The translations under genes and the position numbers were made by a program. From Bacteroidaceae bacterium (GTDB lineage: Bacteria > Bacteroidota > Bacteroidia > Bacteroidales > Bacteroidaceae): a stretch of DNA of 37,533 nucleotides. Positions 16,734 through 26,270 of the stretch are shown piece after piece (within the stretch, counting starts at the first letter, position 1; each line of letters begins with the position of its first letter). Where the stretch lies: NCBI GenBank assembly GCA_017516885.1, contig JAFXAR010000044.1, positions 1 to 37,533 of the forward strand, given 5' to 3'. The notes under the pieces were generated by a model. That model saw only the letters and a program-made list of their open reading frames with translations. It was not told where the DNA came from and did not search any database.

Positions 16734-16754
16734 ATAACCGCCTAACCCGGTTAT
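16734..16754 (-). promoter_or_regulatory. Hairpin in the sialidase leader
   Basis: ATAACCG and CGGTTAT (16734-16740, 16748-16754) form a 7-bp stem with a 7-base loop, about 33 bases before the start codon. It could influence the mRNA leader or act as a binding site. The rest of 16702-16889 is very AT-rich; the best promoter-like word there, AAATTTTG on the minus strand near 16760, is weak. Confidence 0.3.
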
Positions 16755-16889
16755 CATACGCAAAATTTCTGTAAATATATAAATATTAAATATCATTACA
16801 ATATAAATAATATTTTTTATTTAAAATATAAGGAGTTTTTTAGAATAAGTATAAATTTCTAAAGACAAACAGACGCACATCACTGCCTG

Positions 16890-16928
16890 GAAAACAAAAG
16901 AAGCAGACTTGCACGAATGCAAGCCTGC
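16890..16928 (-). terminator. Intrinsic terminator of the secG operon
   Basis: On the minus strand an 11-bp stem (one G-T pair) with a TTCG tetraloop occupies 16928-16903 and is followed by TTCTTTTGTTTT. The stem reads GCAGGCTTGCA / TGCAAGTCTGC. It lies 30 bases after the secG stop codon. Confidence 0.88.
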
Positions 16929-16957
16929 TATAAGTCTGCGAACCGGTTAAGTACTGC

Positions 16958-17251
16958 TTATTCGCCCTCTGGTGCAGGAGCGCTTGTCTCAGCAGGGTTA
17001 TCAAGCTTCAATGTTGTGCCGGCAGACTTCTGCGGGAGTGAGTATGCAGCAACGATGCTTATTACAACCATAAGGGCCGCAAGTGTCCATGTTGCCTTTT
17101 CAAGAAAGTCGGTAGTCTTTCTTACACCCATAATCTGATTCGAAGAAGAGAAACCGGCTGCAAGGCCGCCGCCCTTAGAGTTCTGAATCAACACAATCAT
17201 ACACATAAGTACTGAAACAAGTACAATAAGTATTACGCAAAAGAGATACAT
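16958..17251 (-). CDS. secG: Preprotein translocase subunit SecG
   Basis: A protein of 97 residues with two membrane helices (about 3-20 and 54-72). Between them is the SecG hallmark 'VLIQNSKGGGLAAGF', followed by a short acidic Ala/Pro-rich tail. SecG assists SecYE in moving proteins across the inner membrane. The length is usual for Bacteroidetes. The start codon lies one base after the stop of the TPR-like gene, and a strong terminator follows, so it is the last gene of the four-gene operon. Confidence 0.94.
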   Translation of the reverse strand: MYLFCVILIVLVSVLMCMIVLIQNSKGGGLAAGFSSSNQIMGVRKTTDFLEKATWTLAALMVVISIVAAYSLPQKSAGTTLKLDNPAETSAPAPEGE

Positions 17252-17252
17252 A

Positions 17253-17966
17253 CTATTTTCTTTTATATTTTATTGTTTTTTCTAAAAATCTTATTTGGTC
17301 TGCAAAGTAACGATTTTTATTCGGATATTCCAAACATAATCGTTTAATAATTTCAAGCGCCTTGTCATATTTGCCCTGTTTTATGTAAATATTGGCAAGC
17401 GTTTCCGTAAAAAACGAGGTTTCTGCCGGCGCTTCCGCCACCGGTTCTTCGGAAACGGTTTCTGCCGCGGCCGGAGATTCTGCACGCAGGTCAAGGGTGA
17501 TGCGCTCATTGTCGCCGGCAAGGAAATCATCTATCAGCTGCTGGCCTCTGAGCGCCGGTATCTCCTCGGGCTTTTCACTCTTTACAAGATAAGCCGAAAC
17601 ATAATCCACCGCTGCCGCACCTTCGGCCTCGAGCGAGAAGGAATCGGAAGGCAGAGTTTCAAGAAAGGCATCTATCAGCGACATTGTCCTGTCAACAGGA
17701 ATGTCGGCGGGAGCATTCTCTATTGATACCGCTGTACCGTACCCGGTCATAAGTTCAAACAGCGGCCAGCGGCTCTTAAGATAAACAGCCGCCTTGCGCA
17801 TCTCCTTGCCAAACTCAATGTCGTGCAAAAGGTAGAGGTTCTTGAGCATGAGAAGCCGCGCGACGTCAAAATAGGGATGCTTGCCCACTAAAAGACGCAG
17901 TTCGTAGAGGGTGTCGCGGTTCAGACGCTCGGGATGCGCTATGTATGCCGAAAGCTTTTCCATCAT
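17253..17966 (-). CDS. TPR-like protein of the lptE-secG operon
   Basis: A protein of 237 residues from ATG 17966, whose first base is the last base of the lptE stop codon (TGATG); TTG and GTG codons further upstream are unlikely starts. The N-terminal 90 residues are helical ('LRLLVGKHPYFDVARLLML'), as in a conserved Bacteroidetes family found beside lptE. An acidic Ala/Glu/Pro linker follows. The C-terminus has one clear TPR-type unit ('LANIYIKQGKYDKALEIIKRL'). No signal peptide or membrane segment is seen, so it is probably cytoplasmic. The function is unknown; a role linked to envelope assembly is suggested only by its neighbours. Confidence 0.85.
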   Translation of the reverse strand: MMEKLSAYIAHPERLNRDTLYELRLLVGKHPYFDVARLLMLKNLYLLHDIEFGKEMRKAAVYLKSRWPLFELMTGYGTAVSIENAPADIPVDRTMSLIDAFLETLPSDSFSLEAEGAAAVDYVSAYLVKSEKPEEIPALRGQQLIDDFLAGDNERITLDLRAESPAAAETVSEEPVAEAPAETSFFTETLANIYIKQGKYDKALEIIKRLCLEYPNKNRYFADQIRFLEKTIKYKRK

Positions 17967-18490
17967 CACCAATTTGCAACAGCAGCATTGAACACAGCAT
18001 CAACAATCTCCTCAATCATCTGCGACACAAGTTCCTCCTGCACCGAATCAAGTGACTGGGTTGCATCAAAGTCACGCGTTGCAGAGAACTGGCGCTCAAA
18101 GTCCTCCTCGTGGTTGGTATTGTTCGTAAACCTCACGTTCACAGTCATCTTCAGCTGCACAAGAGAAGAGTATCCGTCGGAAGAGATTGACTTGTTGAAC
18201 TGGTCGTATGAGGTAATCTCGCCCTCAAGATGGAGGTCGCCTCCGCGCCTCACCTGCTCAAGCTTTGTCTGCTGCACAAACTTGTCACTGAGGGTTTCGT
18301 TAAACATTGTAGCCATAGGGCCCCACTGGTAGGCGGCACGGTTCTGGAACTGGGCAATAGAAATACTCTTTACCTTGCTGTAGTCTATTGACGCACCGGT
18401 AAACTTATAACTGACCGTGCAGCTGCACAATGCAAGCAGCAGCATGAAAGCAAGCATATTCTTTATGGAAACAATCCTATTCAATTCCAT
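17966..18490 (-). CDS. lptE: LptE family LPS-assembly lipoprotein
   Basis: A protein of 174 residues. The N-terminus is a lipoprotein signal with cysteines at 22 and 24 ('LALCSCTVSYKF'). The body matches Bacteroidetes LptE: 'TGASIDYSKVKSISIAQFQN', 'ETLSDKFVQQTKLEQV' and 'GDLHLEGEITSYD'. LptE works with LptD in the outer membrane to insert lipopolysaccharide. The start overlaps the end of the upstream sigma-54 activator gene by 14 bases, and the end overlaps the TPR-like gene by one base, so the operon is tightly coupled. Confidence 0.9.
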   Translation of the reverse strand: MELNRIVSIKNMLAFMLLLALCSCTVSYKFTGASIDYSKVKSISIAQFQNRAAYQWGPMATMFNETLSDKFVQQTKLEQVRRGGDLHLEGEITSYDQFNKSISSDGYSSLVQLKMTVNVRFTNNTNHEEDFERQFSATRDFDATQSLDSVQEELVSQMIEEIVDAVFNAAVANW

Positions 18491-19700
18491 ATTCCTTTAT
18501 TTTTCTGTAGAGTGTACGTTCCGATATATTCAGTTCCTTTGCAGCATTTCTGCGCTTGCCCTTGTTGCGCTCAAGCGCCGAAAGTATGGTCTTTTTCTCC
18601 ACATCGTCAAGCGAAAGCGTCTCTTCGATATACTCCTCGGCATTTGCCACATGCTCATAATGCACTGCAGGCTGCAAATGCAATGTCGCGGGCTGGTGCT
18701 GCGGCATTGAAACCTCATGCGGCGCTGCATAGTACTGCACGCTGTCCACAGCCGAACTATGGCCGGCGCGCAGGCTTTCCATCTGGTTCTTGAGTTCGGC
18801 AATGTCGCGCTTCATGTCAAACAGCACATTATAGAGTATCTCTCTTTCCGATTCAAAGCTCTTTTTGCCACCGGTGCGGCTTGAGGCCAGCATGGGGAGG
18901 CTGCTGTTTCGCTCTTCGGGAATATAATGCGACATCACATCGGCATTCAGTTCCCTGTTCAGTTCAAGAATAGAGACCTGTTCGGCCACATTCTTCAGCT
19001 GCCTGATATTTCCGGGCCATGAATAGGCAAGAATTGCCTGCCTTGCACCTTCGTCAAGCTCAACCTTGGGCACTTTGTACTTGGCTGAGAAATCGAGACA
19101 GAACTTTTTGAAGAGCAGAAGCACATCATCGCCACGCTTGCGAAGCGGCGGAACATTGATGGGCACAGTGCTCAGGCGATAGTATAAATCTTCGCGGAAA
19201 CGGCCCTCGGCTATAGCCTCGGGCAGATTCACATTTGTTGCGCAAACTATGCGCACATCGGTCTTTTCAACCTCCGATGAGCCTACGCGCAGAAACTCTC
19301 CGTTCTCAAGCACGCGCAACAGGCGCGCCTGTGTAGAGAGCGGGAGCTCAGCCACCTCGTCTAGAAAAATTGTACCGCCATTGGCCTCGCTAAAGTATCC
19401 CTTACGCTCGCTCACAGCGCCTGTAAAAGCGCCTTTAACATGGCCGAAGAGTTCTGAATCTATAGTGCCTTCGGGTATTGCTCCGCAGTTCACAGCAATA
19501 TACTTGCCGTGCTTGCGCACACTGTTTGAATGCACAATCTTGGGGAAAAACTCCTTGCCCACACCACTCTCTCCGGTAATGAGGACCGTTAAATCGGTAT
19601 GAGCCACCTGAACGGCGGTATCAATGGCCCTTAAAAGTGCCGGGTCATTGCCTATTATCCCAAACTGCAGTTTTGCCTTCTGAACCTCCTCTATATTCAT
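18477..19700 (-). CDS. Sigma-54-dependent transcription activator
   Basis: A protein of 407 residues. The AAA+ sigma-54 interaction domain starts almost at once: 'GESGVGKE' (43-50, Walker A), 'GAFTGA' (90-95, sigma-54 contact), 'GGTIFLDEVAELP' (Walker B) and 'YSWPGNIRQLKN'. A linker with a short coiled coil and Gln/His-rich part follows (about 290-350). A Fis-type helix-turn-helix ends the protein ('RNAAKELNISERTLYRKIKEYG'). There is no N-terminal receiver, GAF or PAS domain, so activity is probably controlled by abundance or a partner protein. Bacteroidetes carry such a gene next to lptE and secG. Target promoters are not visible here. Confidence 0.92.
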   Translation of the reverse strand: MNIEEVQKAKLQFGIIGNDPALLRAIDTAVQVAHTDLTVLITGESGVGKEFFPKIVHSNSVRKHGKYIAVNCGAIPEGTIDSELFGHVKGAFTGAVSERKGYFSEANGGTIFLDEVAELPLSTQARLLRVLENGEFLRVGSSEVEKTDVRIVCATNVNLPEAIAEGRFREDLYYRLSTVPINVPPLRKRGDDVLLLFKKFCLDFSAKYKVPKVELDEGARQAILAYSWPGNIRQLKNVAEQVSILELNRELNADVMSHYIPEERNSSLPMLASSRTGGKKSFESEREILYNVLFDMKRDIAELKNQMESLRAGHSSAVDSVQYYAAPHEVSMPQHQPATLHLQPAVHYEHVANAEEYIEETLSLDDVEKKTILSALERNKGKRRNAAKELNISERTLYRKIKEYGIE

Positions 19701-19719
19701 ACTATTATCTATTTTGTGA

Positions 19720-19748
19720 CAAAATTACTTATTTTACACCAAAAACAA
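19720..19748 (-). promoter_or_regulatory. Probable promoter of the sigma-54 activator operon
   Basis: On the minus strand TAATTTTG occupies 19727-19720 and a partial -33 word (TTG, 19748-19746) precedes it by 18 bases. The -7 word fits TAnnTTTG; the -33 match is weak. The predicted leader is about 15 bases. Confidence 0.45.
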
Positions 19749-19770
19749 GCAATTTTGGCAGAAAAATTCA

Positions 19771-21642
19771 TCAGAATGGAAACAATAGCGGAAGCACAAG
19801 AATCATCACAATTCCCAATATAATCTGCAATGGCAGACCAACCTTTATGTAATCGGAGAATTTATATTGTCCGGCAGGCATCACAAGGGCATTTGGCGGC
19901 GTGGAGAATGGCGATGCAAAGCAGAGGCTTGCTCCAAGCGTCACCGCAAAGAGGAACGGCACAGGGCTTACACCTACGCTCACTGCACTGCTCATGGCAA
20001 TAGGCGCCATTAGCACGGCTGTTGCAGTATTGCTTATGAACATTGTCATGAGGGAGGTTGTAAAATATATTCCTGCAAGCAGCAGAATCGGGCCGTAACC
20101 GCCCAATGACGACACGAGCGACTTTGAAATGAGGTCGGAGACACCGGTTTTCTGAAGCGCAACAGACATTGGCATCATGGCTGCAATAAGCACAATGCTC
20201 TCCCAGTTAATGGTTTTGTAGGCAGCCTCCACGTTGCGGAAACAGCCGGAAAGCACCATAAGCAGCCCGGCTATCATAACAGCCGTAACAGGAGCTATGG
20301 GGATAAAGTCGAATACCATAACCGCAATCATGGCAAGCATAATCACCGCCGCCACAGGCGCCTTGTAGTCAAGAGTAACCTTTGCGGCCTCCTCAAGCGG
20401 ACGGCCCACCACAATCCATTCGGTATTCTCCTTTTCAAGATTAGCGATATTATCCCATGTGCCCTGTACAAGCAGCACATCGCCCACATGAATAACCTCG
20501 TCGGCTATGCCCTGCAGTATATACTTGTTCTTGCGGCAAATACCCAGCACGCTGACATTGTACTTTGTGCGGAACTCCGCCTCCTTGATTGTTTTGTTAA
20601 CAACTGACGAGGATGACATGACCACAATCTCGGCAACACCTATGTCATAGAAGTCAAGCCCCTTGTTCGCACCGCTGTCATCGCTCTGCACAATCTCAAG
20701 GAGATACTTCTGTGAAAAGGCCGCAACCTGCTCGTCATTGCCTGAAACGTAGAGAATGTCATCTTCGCGCAGCACAGTATCGGAATCGGCAGCCTGCTGC
20801 ACTACATTCTTTGCAAGCAGATTGCGCTGGCTGCGCTCAATGTGGCGCACCTCAATTATGTTAAGGCCATAGGTCTTGCGTATGTCAAGTTCGCCAATCA
20901 TCTTGCCCACAAGCAGAGATGTTGAATTTACCTGCAGGCGGTGAAGGCTGTTTGCAATGCCGTACTCCTTTACAAGCTCCTTAAGGGACTTTCCGCTGCT
21001 TGCGCTCGCTCCGCTCAGCGCACCCGGCTTTGACAGATACTTCTTGCTCAACGGCAGCAGGATTACTGTTCCCACCACAATGCAGATAAGGCCCACAGGC
21101 AGGAATGTAAAGAATCCAAGGCCATCAAAGCCATTCTTTACAAGTTCGTCGTTAATCACGAGGTTGGGGGGAGTACCGATGAGGGTCATCATACCGCTCA
21201 TGCTGCTTGCAAATGCCAGAGGCATGAGCAATCGGCTCGGGTTCATCTTTACGCTCATAGCCATGCTCACCACAATGGGAATCATAATGGCAACAGTTCC
21301 CGTGTTGCTCACAAAAGCGCCCATAAACGAGGTAACGAGCATAACCAGCAGGAAAAGCCTTGTCTCGCTATGCCCGGCCAGTTTCATAAGCCTGGAGCTT
21401 ATCATCTTGGCAAGGCCCGTCTGGAAGATTGCGCCCCCCACAACAAAAAGTCCCACCATCATTATGATTACCGTACTTGAAAAGCCCGACAAAGCCTCTT
21501 CGGGAGTAAGAATTCCAAGAACAATCAATGTAACAAGCGCACAGAGCGCAACAATGTCGGAGCGGACTTTTCCGCTAATGAAAAAGAACACCGACAACAG
21601 CAATATTGCAATTGTTTCTATGGCCTTTGTATCTATCATCAT
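19771..21642 (-). CDS. SLC13/DASS-type transporter with TrkA-C domains
   Basis: A protein of 623 residues from ATG 21642. Membrane segments flank a central soluble part. The N-terminal block (1-200) has 'SNTGTVAIMIPIVVSMAM' and 'LIGTPPNLVINDELV'. Residues about 215-395 carry two RCK/TrkA-C domains ('LVGKMIGELDIRKTYGLNI' and 'VVNKTIKEAEFRTKYNVSV'). The second membrane block repeats the pattern, with 'FISNTATAVLMAPIAMSSA' and 'FSTPPNALVMPAG'. The paired SNT and TPPN motifs are the ion/substrate sites of the divalent anion:sodium symporter fold. The substrate may be sulfate or a dicarboxylate; the sequence does not decide it. The start is placed at the hydrophobic onset, 29 bases after the predicted transcription start; an open frame continues upstream to 21717 but crosses the promoter. 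Confidence 0.88.
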   Translation of the reverse strand: MMIDTKAIETIAILLLSVFFFISGKVRSDIVALCALVTLIVLGILTPEEALSGFSSTVIIMMVGLFVVGGAIFQTGLAKMISSRLMKLAGHSETRLFLLVMLVTSFMGAFVSNTGTVAIMIPIVVSMAMSVKMNPSRLLMPLAFASSMSGMMTLIGTPPNLVINDELVKNGFDGLGFFTFLPVGLICIVVGTVILLPLSKKYLSKPGALSGASASSGKSLKELVKEYGIANSLHRLQVNSTSLLVGKMIGELDIRKTYGLNIIEVRHIERSQRNLLAKNVVQQAADSDTVLREDDILYVSGNDEQVAAFSQKYLLEIVQSDDSGANKGLDFYDIGVAEIVVMSSSSVVNKTIKEAEFRTKYNVSVLGICRKNKYILQGIADEVIHVGDVLLVQGTWDNIANLEKENTEWIVVGRPLEEAAKVTLDYKAPVAAVIMLAMIAVMVFDFIPIAPVTAVMIAGLLMVLSGCFRNVEAAYKTINWESIVLIAAMMPMSVALQKTGVSDLISKSLVSSLGGYGPILLLAGIYFTTSLMTMFISNTATAVLMAPIAMSSAVSVGVSPVPFLFAVTLGASLCFASPFSTPPNALVMPAGQYKFSDYIKVGLPLQIILGIVMILVLPLLFPF

Positions 21643-21675
21643 AAACAATTGGATTTTCGGGTAATATTTATTCTG

Positions 21676-21706
21676 CAAAGTTAATATTTTTACGCTCCGC
21701 AGCAAA
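21676..21706 (-). promoter_or_regulatory. Promoter of the SLC13-type transporter
   Basis: On the minus strand TTTG at 21706-21703, 19 bases, then TAACTTTG at 21683-21676. This is a full match to the Bacteroidetes consensus and fixes the transporter start downstream of it. Confidence 0.75.
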
Positions 21707-21734
21707 GCAAAAAGCACATGGGAATAATGCAGTA

Positions 21735-24700
21735 ATGAAAAAAAGCACGAAAATCAACAAATATACGCTCTGCACGCAGCGAAATTTTAAAGCATGCTTC
21801 CTAATCTCGACCGTTTGCTGTATATTTGCATTGAAAAATACTGTATATTTTATAAAATACTTAAAGTACATATTTATCACAGTTGCGGTACTCATTGGGG
21901 TTATATCCACCTTAATACTATCGCTGCAGTTCGACGCTGTACAGCGCCGTATAGCCGGTTATGTATCAAAAGAGATACGCAGCAAATACAACATTCCCGT
22001 AAGCATTGAAAAAATTAACATCAAGAACTTTAAGGAGCTTGCGCTTGAGAATGTCCTGATATGCAGCCATGATGGCGACACAATCATTGCCTCAAACAGA
22101 GCCATGGCCAGCATTTCGCCACGCGAGCTTGCCGACGGCAACCTGCATATAAACACGGTTGTGTTCGCTGCGCCCGACATAAGGCTGTCGCGCGACTCCG
22201 TGGATGCACCGCTGAACATCCAGTTCATAATAAACAGCCTGAACAAAAAGAGAGATGACGGCAAAAGCCCTTCGCTCAGCATTAACCAGCTTATCGTTTA
22301 CGACGGCAAATTCAGTTACGACATTCTGGACGAGCCATGCAAAGAGCAGAGATTTGACCCCAATCACATTGCAATAGAGGACTTCAGGTGCAATCTCTCG
22401 CTCAAGAACTTCAACAAGGAGAACCTGAACATAAGCATCCGCTCAATAAGCGGCAGGGAGAACAGCGGTCTTGAAATCACAAGGCTCAAGACACAGCTCT
22501 TCAAGCAGAAGACACACATAAGTTTCAGGAATCTCTCACTTGAACTGCCAAACAGCATCATTACCGCCGGCAATGTTGACATACATAACATTTACATCAA
22601 GGACTCGTTGAGAATCTCCGGCGACATCAGCAGTGAAGCCTTCACTTTCAAGGACATTGCGCCATTTGTTCCAAAGGCCATTGCCGAACTGCCCGAAATT
22701 GCATTCAGCATAAAAGGAAACACAGACAGCACAAACGGCGGAGGTGACATAACCCTATCGTCAACCGACAGCGGCATTGGCATAAAGATGCACGCCAACA
22801 TCCGGCATCCTTATAGCGAAAACCGCTTTATAGACCTAAACATTGACAGTATAAGCGTCAAAGAAAAGGCCCTGGAGCACATACTCTCCACGTTCAGTAT
22901 TGACACCATGAACATATCGCAGAAACTGGGCGATACATTCATATCGGGGCACACTTCATTCTCAAAGGACAGTTTGGCGGCAAATGCCATCATGGAATGC
23001 AAGAGCGGAGATATAAAGGCAATTTTTGACATTAACAAGGAGGGGCATTACAGCATACAGGCGACCGGTACCGGAGTAAACTTAGAGAACCTTGTGGCGT
23101 ACGAACCGCTAAAAGAATGCAATTTCACATTAAGTTCAAAAGGAAATATACATGGCGAAGGCAACTACGCAGCATTTGACGCAGAAATAGGCTCGCTCCT
23201 GTTCAAAGGGCACCGCTACACTCCCATAAAAGCAAGGGGAAATATAAACAGGCAGCAAGCGAAAATCAATATTTCAACAAAAGGAGAGAACCTTGATGTC
23301 AATGCGCAAATAGCATTCCAAAACAGGCAAAAGACTATCGCTGAGGCAAATATAGAAGTTGCAGCCTTCAATCCCCACGCGCTGAACCTGTGTGAAGCAT
23401 TCCCGCAAGACACTTTCTCATTCAGCCTTGAGAGCAAATACGCCCAAGGCAAGGAACTGAAGATTGAGTTTGATAATTTCGTCCATGCAAACAGCACCGG
23501 CAAAGAGAAGGTTAAGAAATTCTTTATTTCGGACAACATCACCAACGGCCAGCACAACATTAGCCTGCATTCAGACTTCATAAACGGCAACATTGTGGGC
23601 GTGCTCAACTACAACGAGCTCATAAACAGTTTTCTCTATCCGCTCGGCAAGCATCTGCCTACAGCGGGAGTAAGGAAAAAGAAGTCAAAGAACAACTACA
23701 TTTTCAACATAGAGCTGAAAAACACAGAATACCTAAGCCGGCTATTTGACCTGCCGCTCAACATAAACGAAACATCGCATATAAACGGAACTTGCAACGA
23801 CCTTAGCAACACACTCAGTTTCAATGCCAGCCTAAACAATATAACATTTAAGGAGAGCAATTTCCGTTCAATAGAAGTAAACGGCGAAGCAAATGCCGAT
23901 TCGCTCCATATTAGCACATCCATCTTCAAGCCTGTAATAAAAAACAGGAATACATATAATTACAGCGACACAATCAACGACCTTGCAATAAACACATTCA
24001 CCACCATAAGGAACGACAGCATAACAAATACTTTCAAATGGCGCAACCGCTCAAATGACGGAAAAATCAAGGGCGGACTGACATTCAGCACGGCACTTAG
24101 CAGAAACAGGAACGGCAAGCTGAGCCAGCACTCCATGATACACCCCGGCACAATAATCCACAATGGCAACCTTTGGAGAATTTCTACTGGAGAAATCAAG
24201 GGCGGACTTGAAAGAATGCAAATTCGCGGCATAAACATATACAACAATACCCAGAACTTGCGCATTGAAGGCATTATAGGCAAAAATGCCACCGATGAAC
24301 TATACGCATACACAAAAAATGTGTCTGTAGCGGCAATCATGGGCCTGGCAAACTTCAAGGCACTGCTTTTTGACGGCAGGGCAACCGGAAAGGCGGTAAT
24401 AACAAAGGCGCTCACAGCACCCGAGGCAAACGGTTCGTTCACAATTGAAAACTTTGAGATTGACGGAGAGCCTGTGGGCAGGGGCGACCTTGACATTGAA
24501 TGGAACAACGACGAGAAGGCCATAATACTTGACTGTGACCTGCACAACAATGACACATTGAGCCACATTCATGGATTTATATCACAGGCACAGGACAGCA
24601 TTCTTATAAGAGTAAAGGCAAACAAGCTCAACGTGGGGCTTATAGGCAAAAAGGTAAGCGGATATGTGGCCGACCTGAAAGGCACTGCCGACGGCGACCT

Positions 24701-26270
24701 TGACGTAGTGGGCACATGGCGCAATGTAGACCTTTCAGGCCGCCTGCTCATAGACGGCAGCACAAGGGTAAAAGTTACAAACACCACCTACAAGCTCGAC
24801 AAGGGATATGTTGACTTCGCGCCGGGAGTGATAAAGTTTGACAACATTCCGCTAAAGGACCGCAAAGGCAACGGCGGCATGCTGTCGGGCATCATAGGGC
24901 ACAACCACTTCTCAAACTGGACCTGCGACCTTGACATTGCCGTAAACGACATGATAGTATATGACACAAGCGACTATGGCAGCATGCCCTTCTACGGAAC
25001 AGTATATGCCAAAGGACACGCTGATATAATTTATGAGCCAAAAGATGGATTCAAGCTCAAGGCAAATGTCCAAAGCAGCCCGGGTTCACTCTTTGTATAC
25101 AATTCAACAAGTGCCAGCGGAGCACGCGACAACAGTTTCGTTAACTTCATCGACAGCAGCAAGAAACGCCAGCGCAGACAAACCGCTCACGAAAAAGAGA
25201 AAAACAGGTTCATTGCCCTGAACAGCCGTCTGAACCTTGACTTCTACATTGACATAAATGAGGGATTCCGCCTCAAGGTAATGACCAACACACAGACCGA
25301 CGACTACATTGACCTTTACGGCAAAGGCCTTATAAATGCCATATATGACGAGAAAGAGGGTTTCTCAATGAACGGCACGCTTAACCTGGAACGCGGCACA
25401 TACAAGTTCACAATACAGGATTTAATGCCCAAAGAGTTCAACATACAGAAAGGAAGCTCGCTCACATTTGACGGTGACCCGTTTGAAGCAGAGCTGGACT
25501 TAAGGACAAAGCATCTTGTTCCGTCAGTATCGTTGAGCGGACTTACTACGCAAACCTCAAAGATAAAGAATGTAAAAGTAAACTGTATAATGAACATAAC
25601 CGGCACTTTGGCAGCGCCCCGACTTGAATTTGACATAGAATTGCCCGAGGCGCACGAAGATGACCGTGAACTGCTTGCCAGCGTGGCAAGCACCCCTGAA
25701 CAGAAGAACACCCAGTTCGTATATCTTTTGGCAGTGGGCAGTTTCTACACATTCGACTACAATGACGAAACAGGCGGAGAGACAAGCAGCACTGCTATGG
25801 AGTCATTCATATCAAACACCCTTTCGGGCCAGCTCTCAAACATGCTAGGAAGAATAATCGACAACGACAACTGGGATATATCGGGCAATTTCTCATCGGG
25901 CGAAAAAGGCTGGAACAGAATGGAAGTGGAAGGAATGCTCCAAGGCCGTCTTTTGAACGACAGGCTGCTTATAAACGGCAACCTCGGCTACAGGGACAAC
26001 CCCATTGCCAACAGCAGTTTCATTGGAGACTTTGAGATACAATGGAGGCCATGGCAAAGCACCGATTTCTACTTCAAGGCATACAGCAGGACTAACGACA
26101 GATATTTCTCCGATACAAACCTTACCACCCAGGGAGCAGGCGGACTATACAAGTTCGACTTTGACCGCTGGCTGTTCTGGAAAAAGAAGAGAAAGGCACG
26201 CAAAATAGAAAATGCGGCTGATGCTGAGGAAGATAAAGAGAAAGAAACCATAAAAGAAGAGAAAGAATGA
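21735..26270 (+). CDS. tamB: TamB-like translocation/assembly protein
   Basis: A protein of up to 1,511 residues. A single hydrophobic anchor ('IFITVAVLIGVISTLIL') is followed by about 1,000 residues of repeating beta strands, and then the conserved C-terminal TamB/DUF490 domain (from about residue 1050, including 'GTLNLERGTYKFTIQDLMPKEF' region words such as 'FNIQKGSSLTFDG'). The tail is Lys/Glu-rich. TamB proteins span the periplasm and help deliver material, now thought mainly phospholipid, to the outer membrane. The start is uncertain: ATG 21735 adds an unlikely second hydrophobic stretch, while TTG 21831 gives a normal single anchor but sits almost at the predicted transcription start (TATATTTG at 21821-21828). 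The gene overlaps argF' by four bases (ATGA). Confidence 0.88.
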   Translation: MKKSTKINKYTLCTQRNFKACFLISTVCCIFALKNTVYFIKYLKYIFITVAVLIGVISTLILSLQFDAVQRRIAGYVSKEIRSKYNIPVSIEKINIKNFKELALENVLICSHDGDTIIASNRAMASISPRELADGNLHINTVVFAAPDIRLSRDSVDAPLNIQFIINSLNKKRDDGKSPSLSINQLIVYDGKFSYDILDEPCKEQRFDPNHIAIEDFRCNLSLKNFNKENLNISIRSISGRENSGLEITRLKTQLFKQKTHISFRNLSLELPNSIITAGNVDIHNIYIKDSLRISGDISSEAFTFKDIAPFVPKAIAELPEIAFSIKGNTDSTNGGGDITLSSTDSGIGIKMHANIRHPYSENRFIDLNIDSISVKEKALEHILSTFSIDTMNISQKLGDTFISGHTSFSKDSLAANAIMECKSGDIKAIFDINKEGHYSIQATGTGVNLENLVAYEPLKECNFTLSSKGNIHGEGNYAAFDAEIGSLLFKGHRYTPIKARGNINRQQAKINISTKGENLDVNAQIAFQNRQKTIAEANIEVAAFNPHALNLCEAFPQDTFSFSLESKYAQGKELKIEFDNFVHANSTGKEKVKKFFISDNITNGQHNISLHSDFINGNIVGVLNYNELINSFLYPLGKHLPTAGVRKKKSKNNYIFNIELKNTEYLSRLFDLPLNINETSHINGTCNDLSNTLSFNASLNNITFKESNFRSIEVNGEANADSLHISTSIFKPVIKNRNTYNYSDTINDLAINTFTTIRNDSITNTFKWRNRSNDGKIKGGLTFSTALSRNRNGKLSQHSMIHPGTIIHNGNLWRISTGEIKGGLERMQIRGINIYNNTQNLRIEGIIGKNATDELYAYTKNVSVAAIMGLANFKALLFDGRATGKAVITKALTAPEANGSFTIENFEIDGEPVGRGDLDIEWNNDEKAIILDCDLHNNDTLSHIHGFISQAQDSILIRVKANKLNVGLIGKKVSGYVADLKGTADGDLDVVGTWRNVDLSGRLLIDGSTRVKVTNTTYKLDKGYVDFAPGVIKFDNIPLKDRKGNGGMLSGIIGHNHFSNWTCDLDIAVNDMIVYDTSDYGSMPFYGTVYAKGHADIIYEPKDGFKLKANVQSSPGSLFVYNSTSASGARDNSFVNFIDSSKKRQRRQTAHEKEKNRFIALNSRLNLDFYIDINEGFRLKVMTNTQTDDYIDLYGKGLINAIYDEKEGFSMNGTLNLERGTYKFTIQDLMPKEFNIQKGSSLTFDGDPFEAELDLRTKHLVPSVSLSGLTTQTSKIKNVKVNCIMNITGTLAAPRLEFDIELPEAHEDDRELLASVASTPEQKNTQFVYLLAVGSFYTFDYNDETGGETSSTAMESFISNTLSGQLSNMLGRIIDNDNWDISGNFSSGEKGWNRMEVEGMLQGRLLNDRLLINGNLGYRDNPIANSSFIGDFEIQWRPWQSTDFYFKAYSRTNDRYFSDTNLTTQGAGGLYKFDFDRWLFWKKKRKARKIENAADAEEDKEKETIKEEKE
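21821..21828 (+). promoter_or_regulatory. Possible -7 element inside the tamB 5' end
   Basis: TATATTTG matches TAnnTTTG, but no TTTG or TTG stands 19-21 bases upstream. If real, transcription would start near 21833 and exclude the ATG at 21735 for this transcript. Confidence 0.35.
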
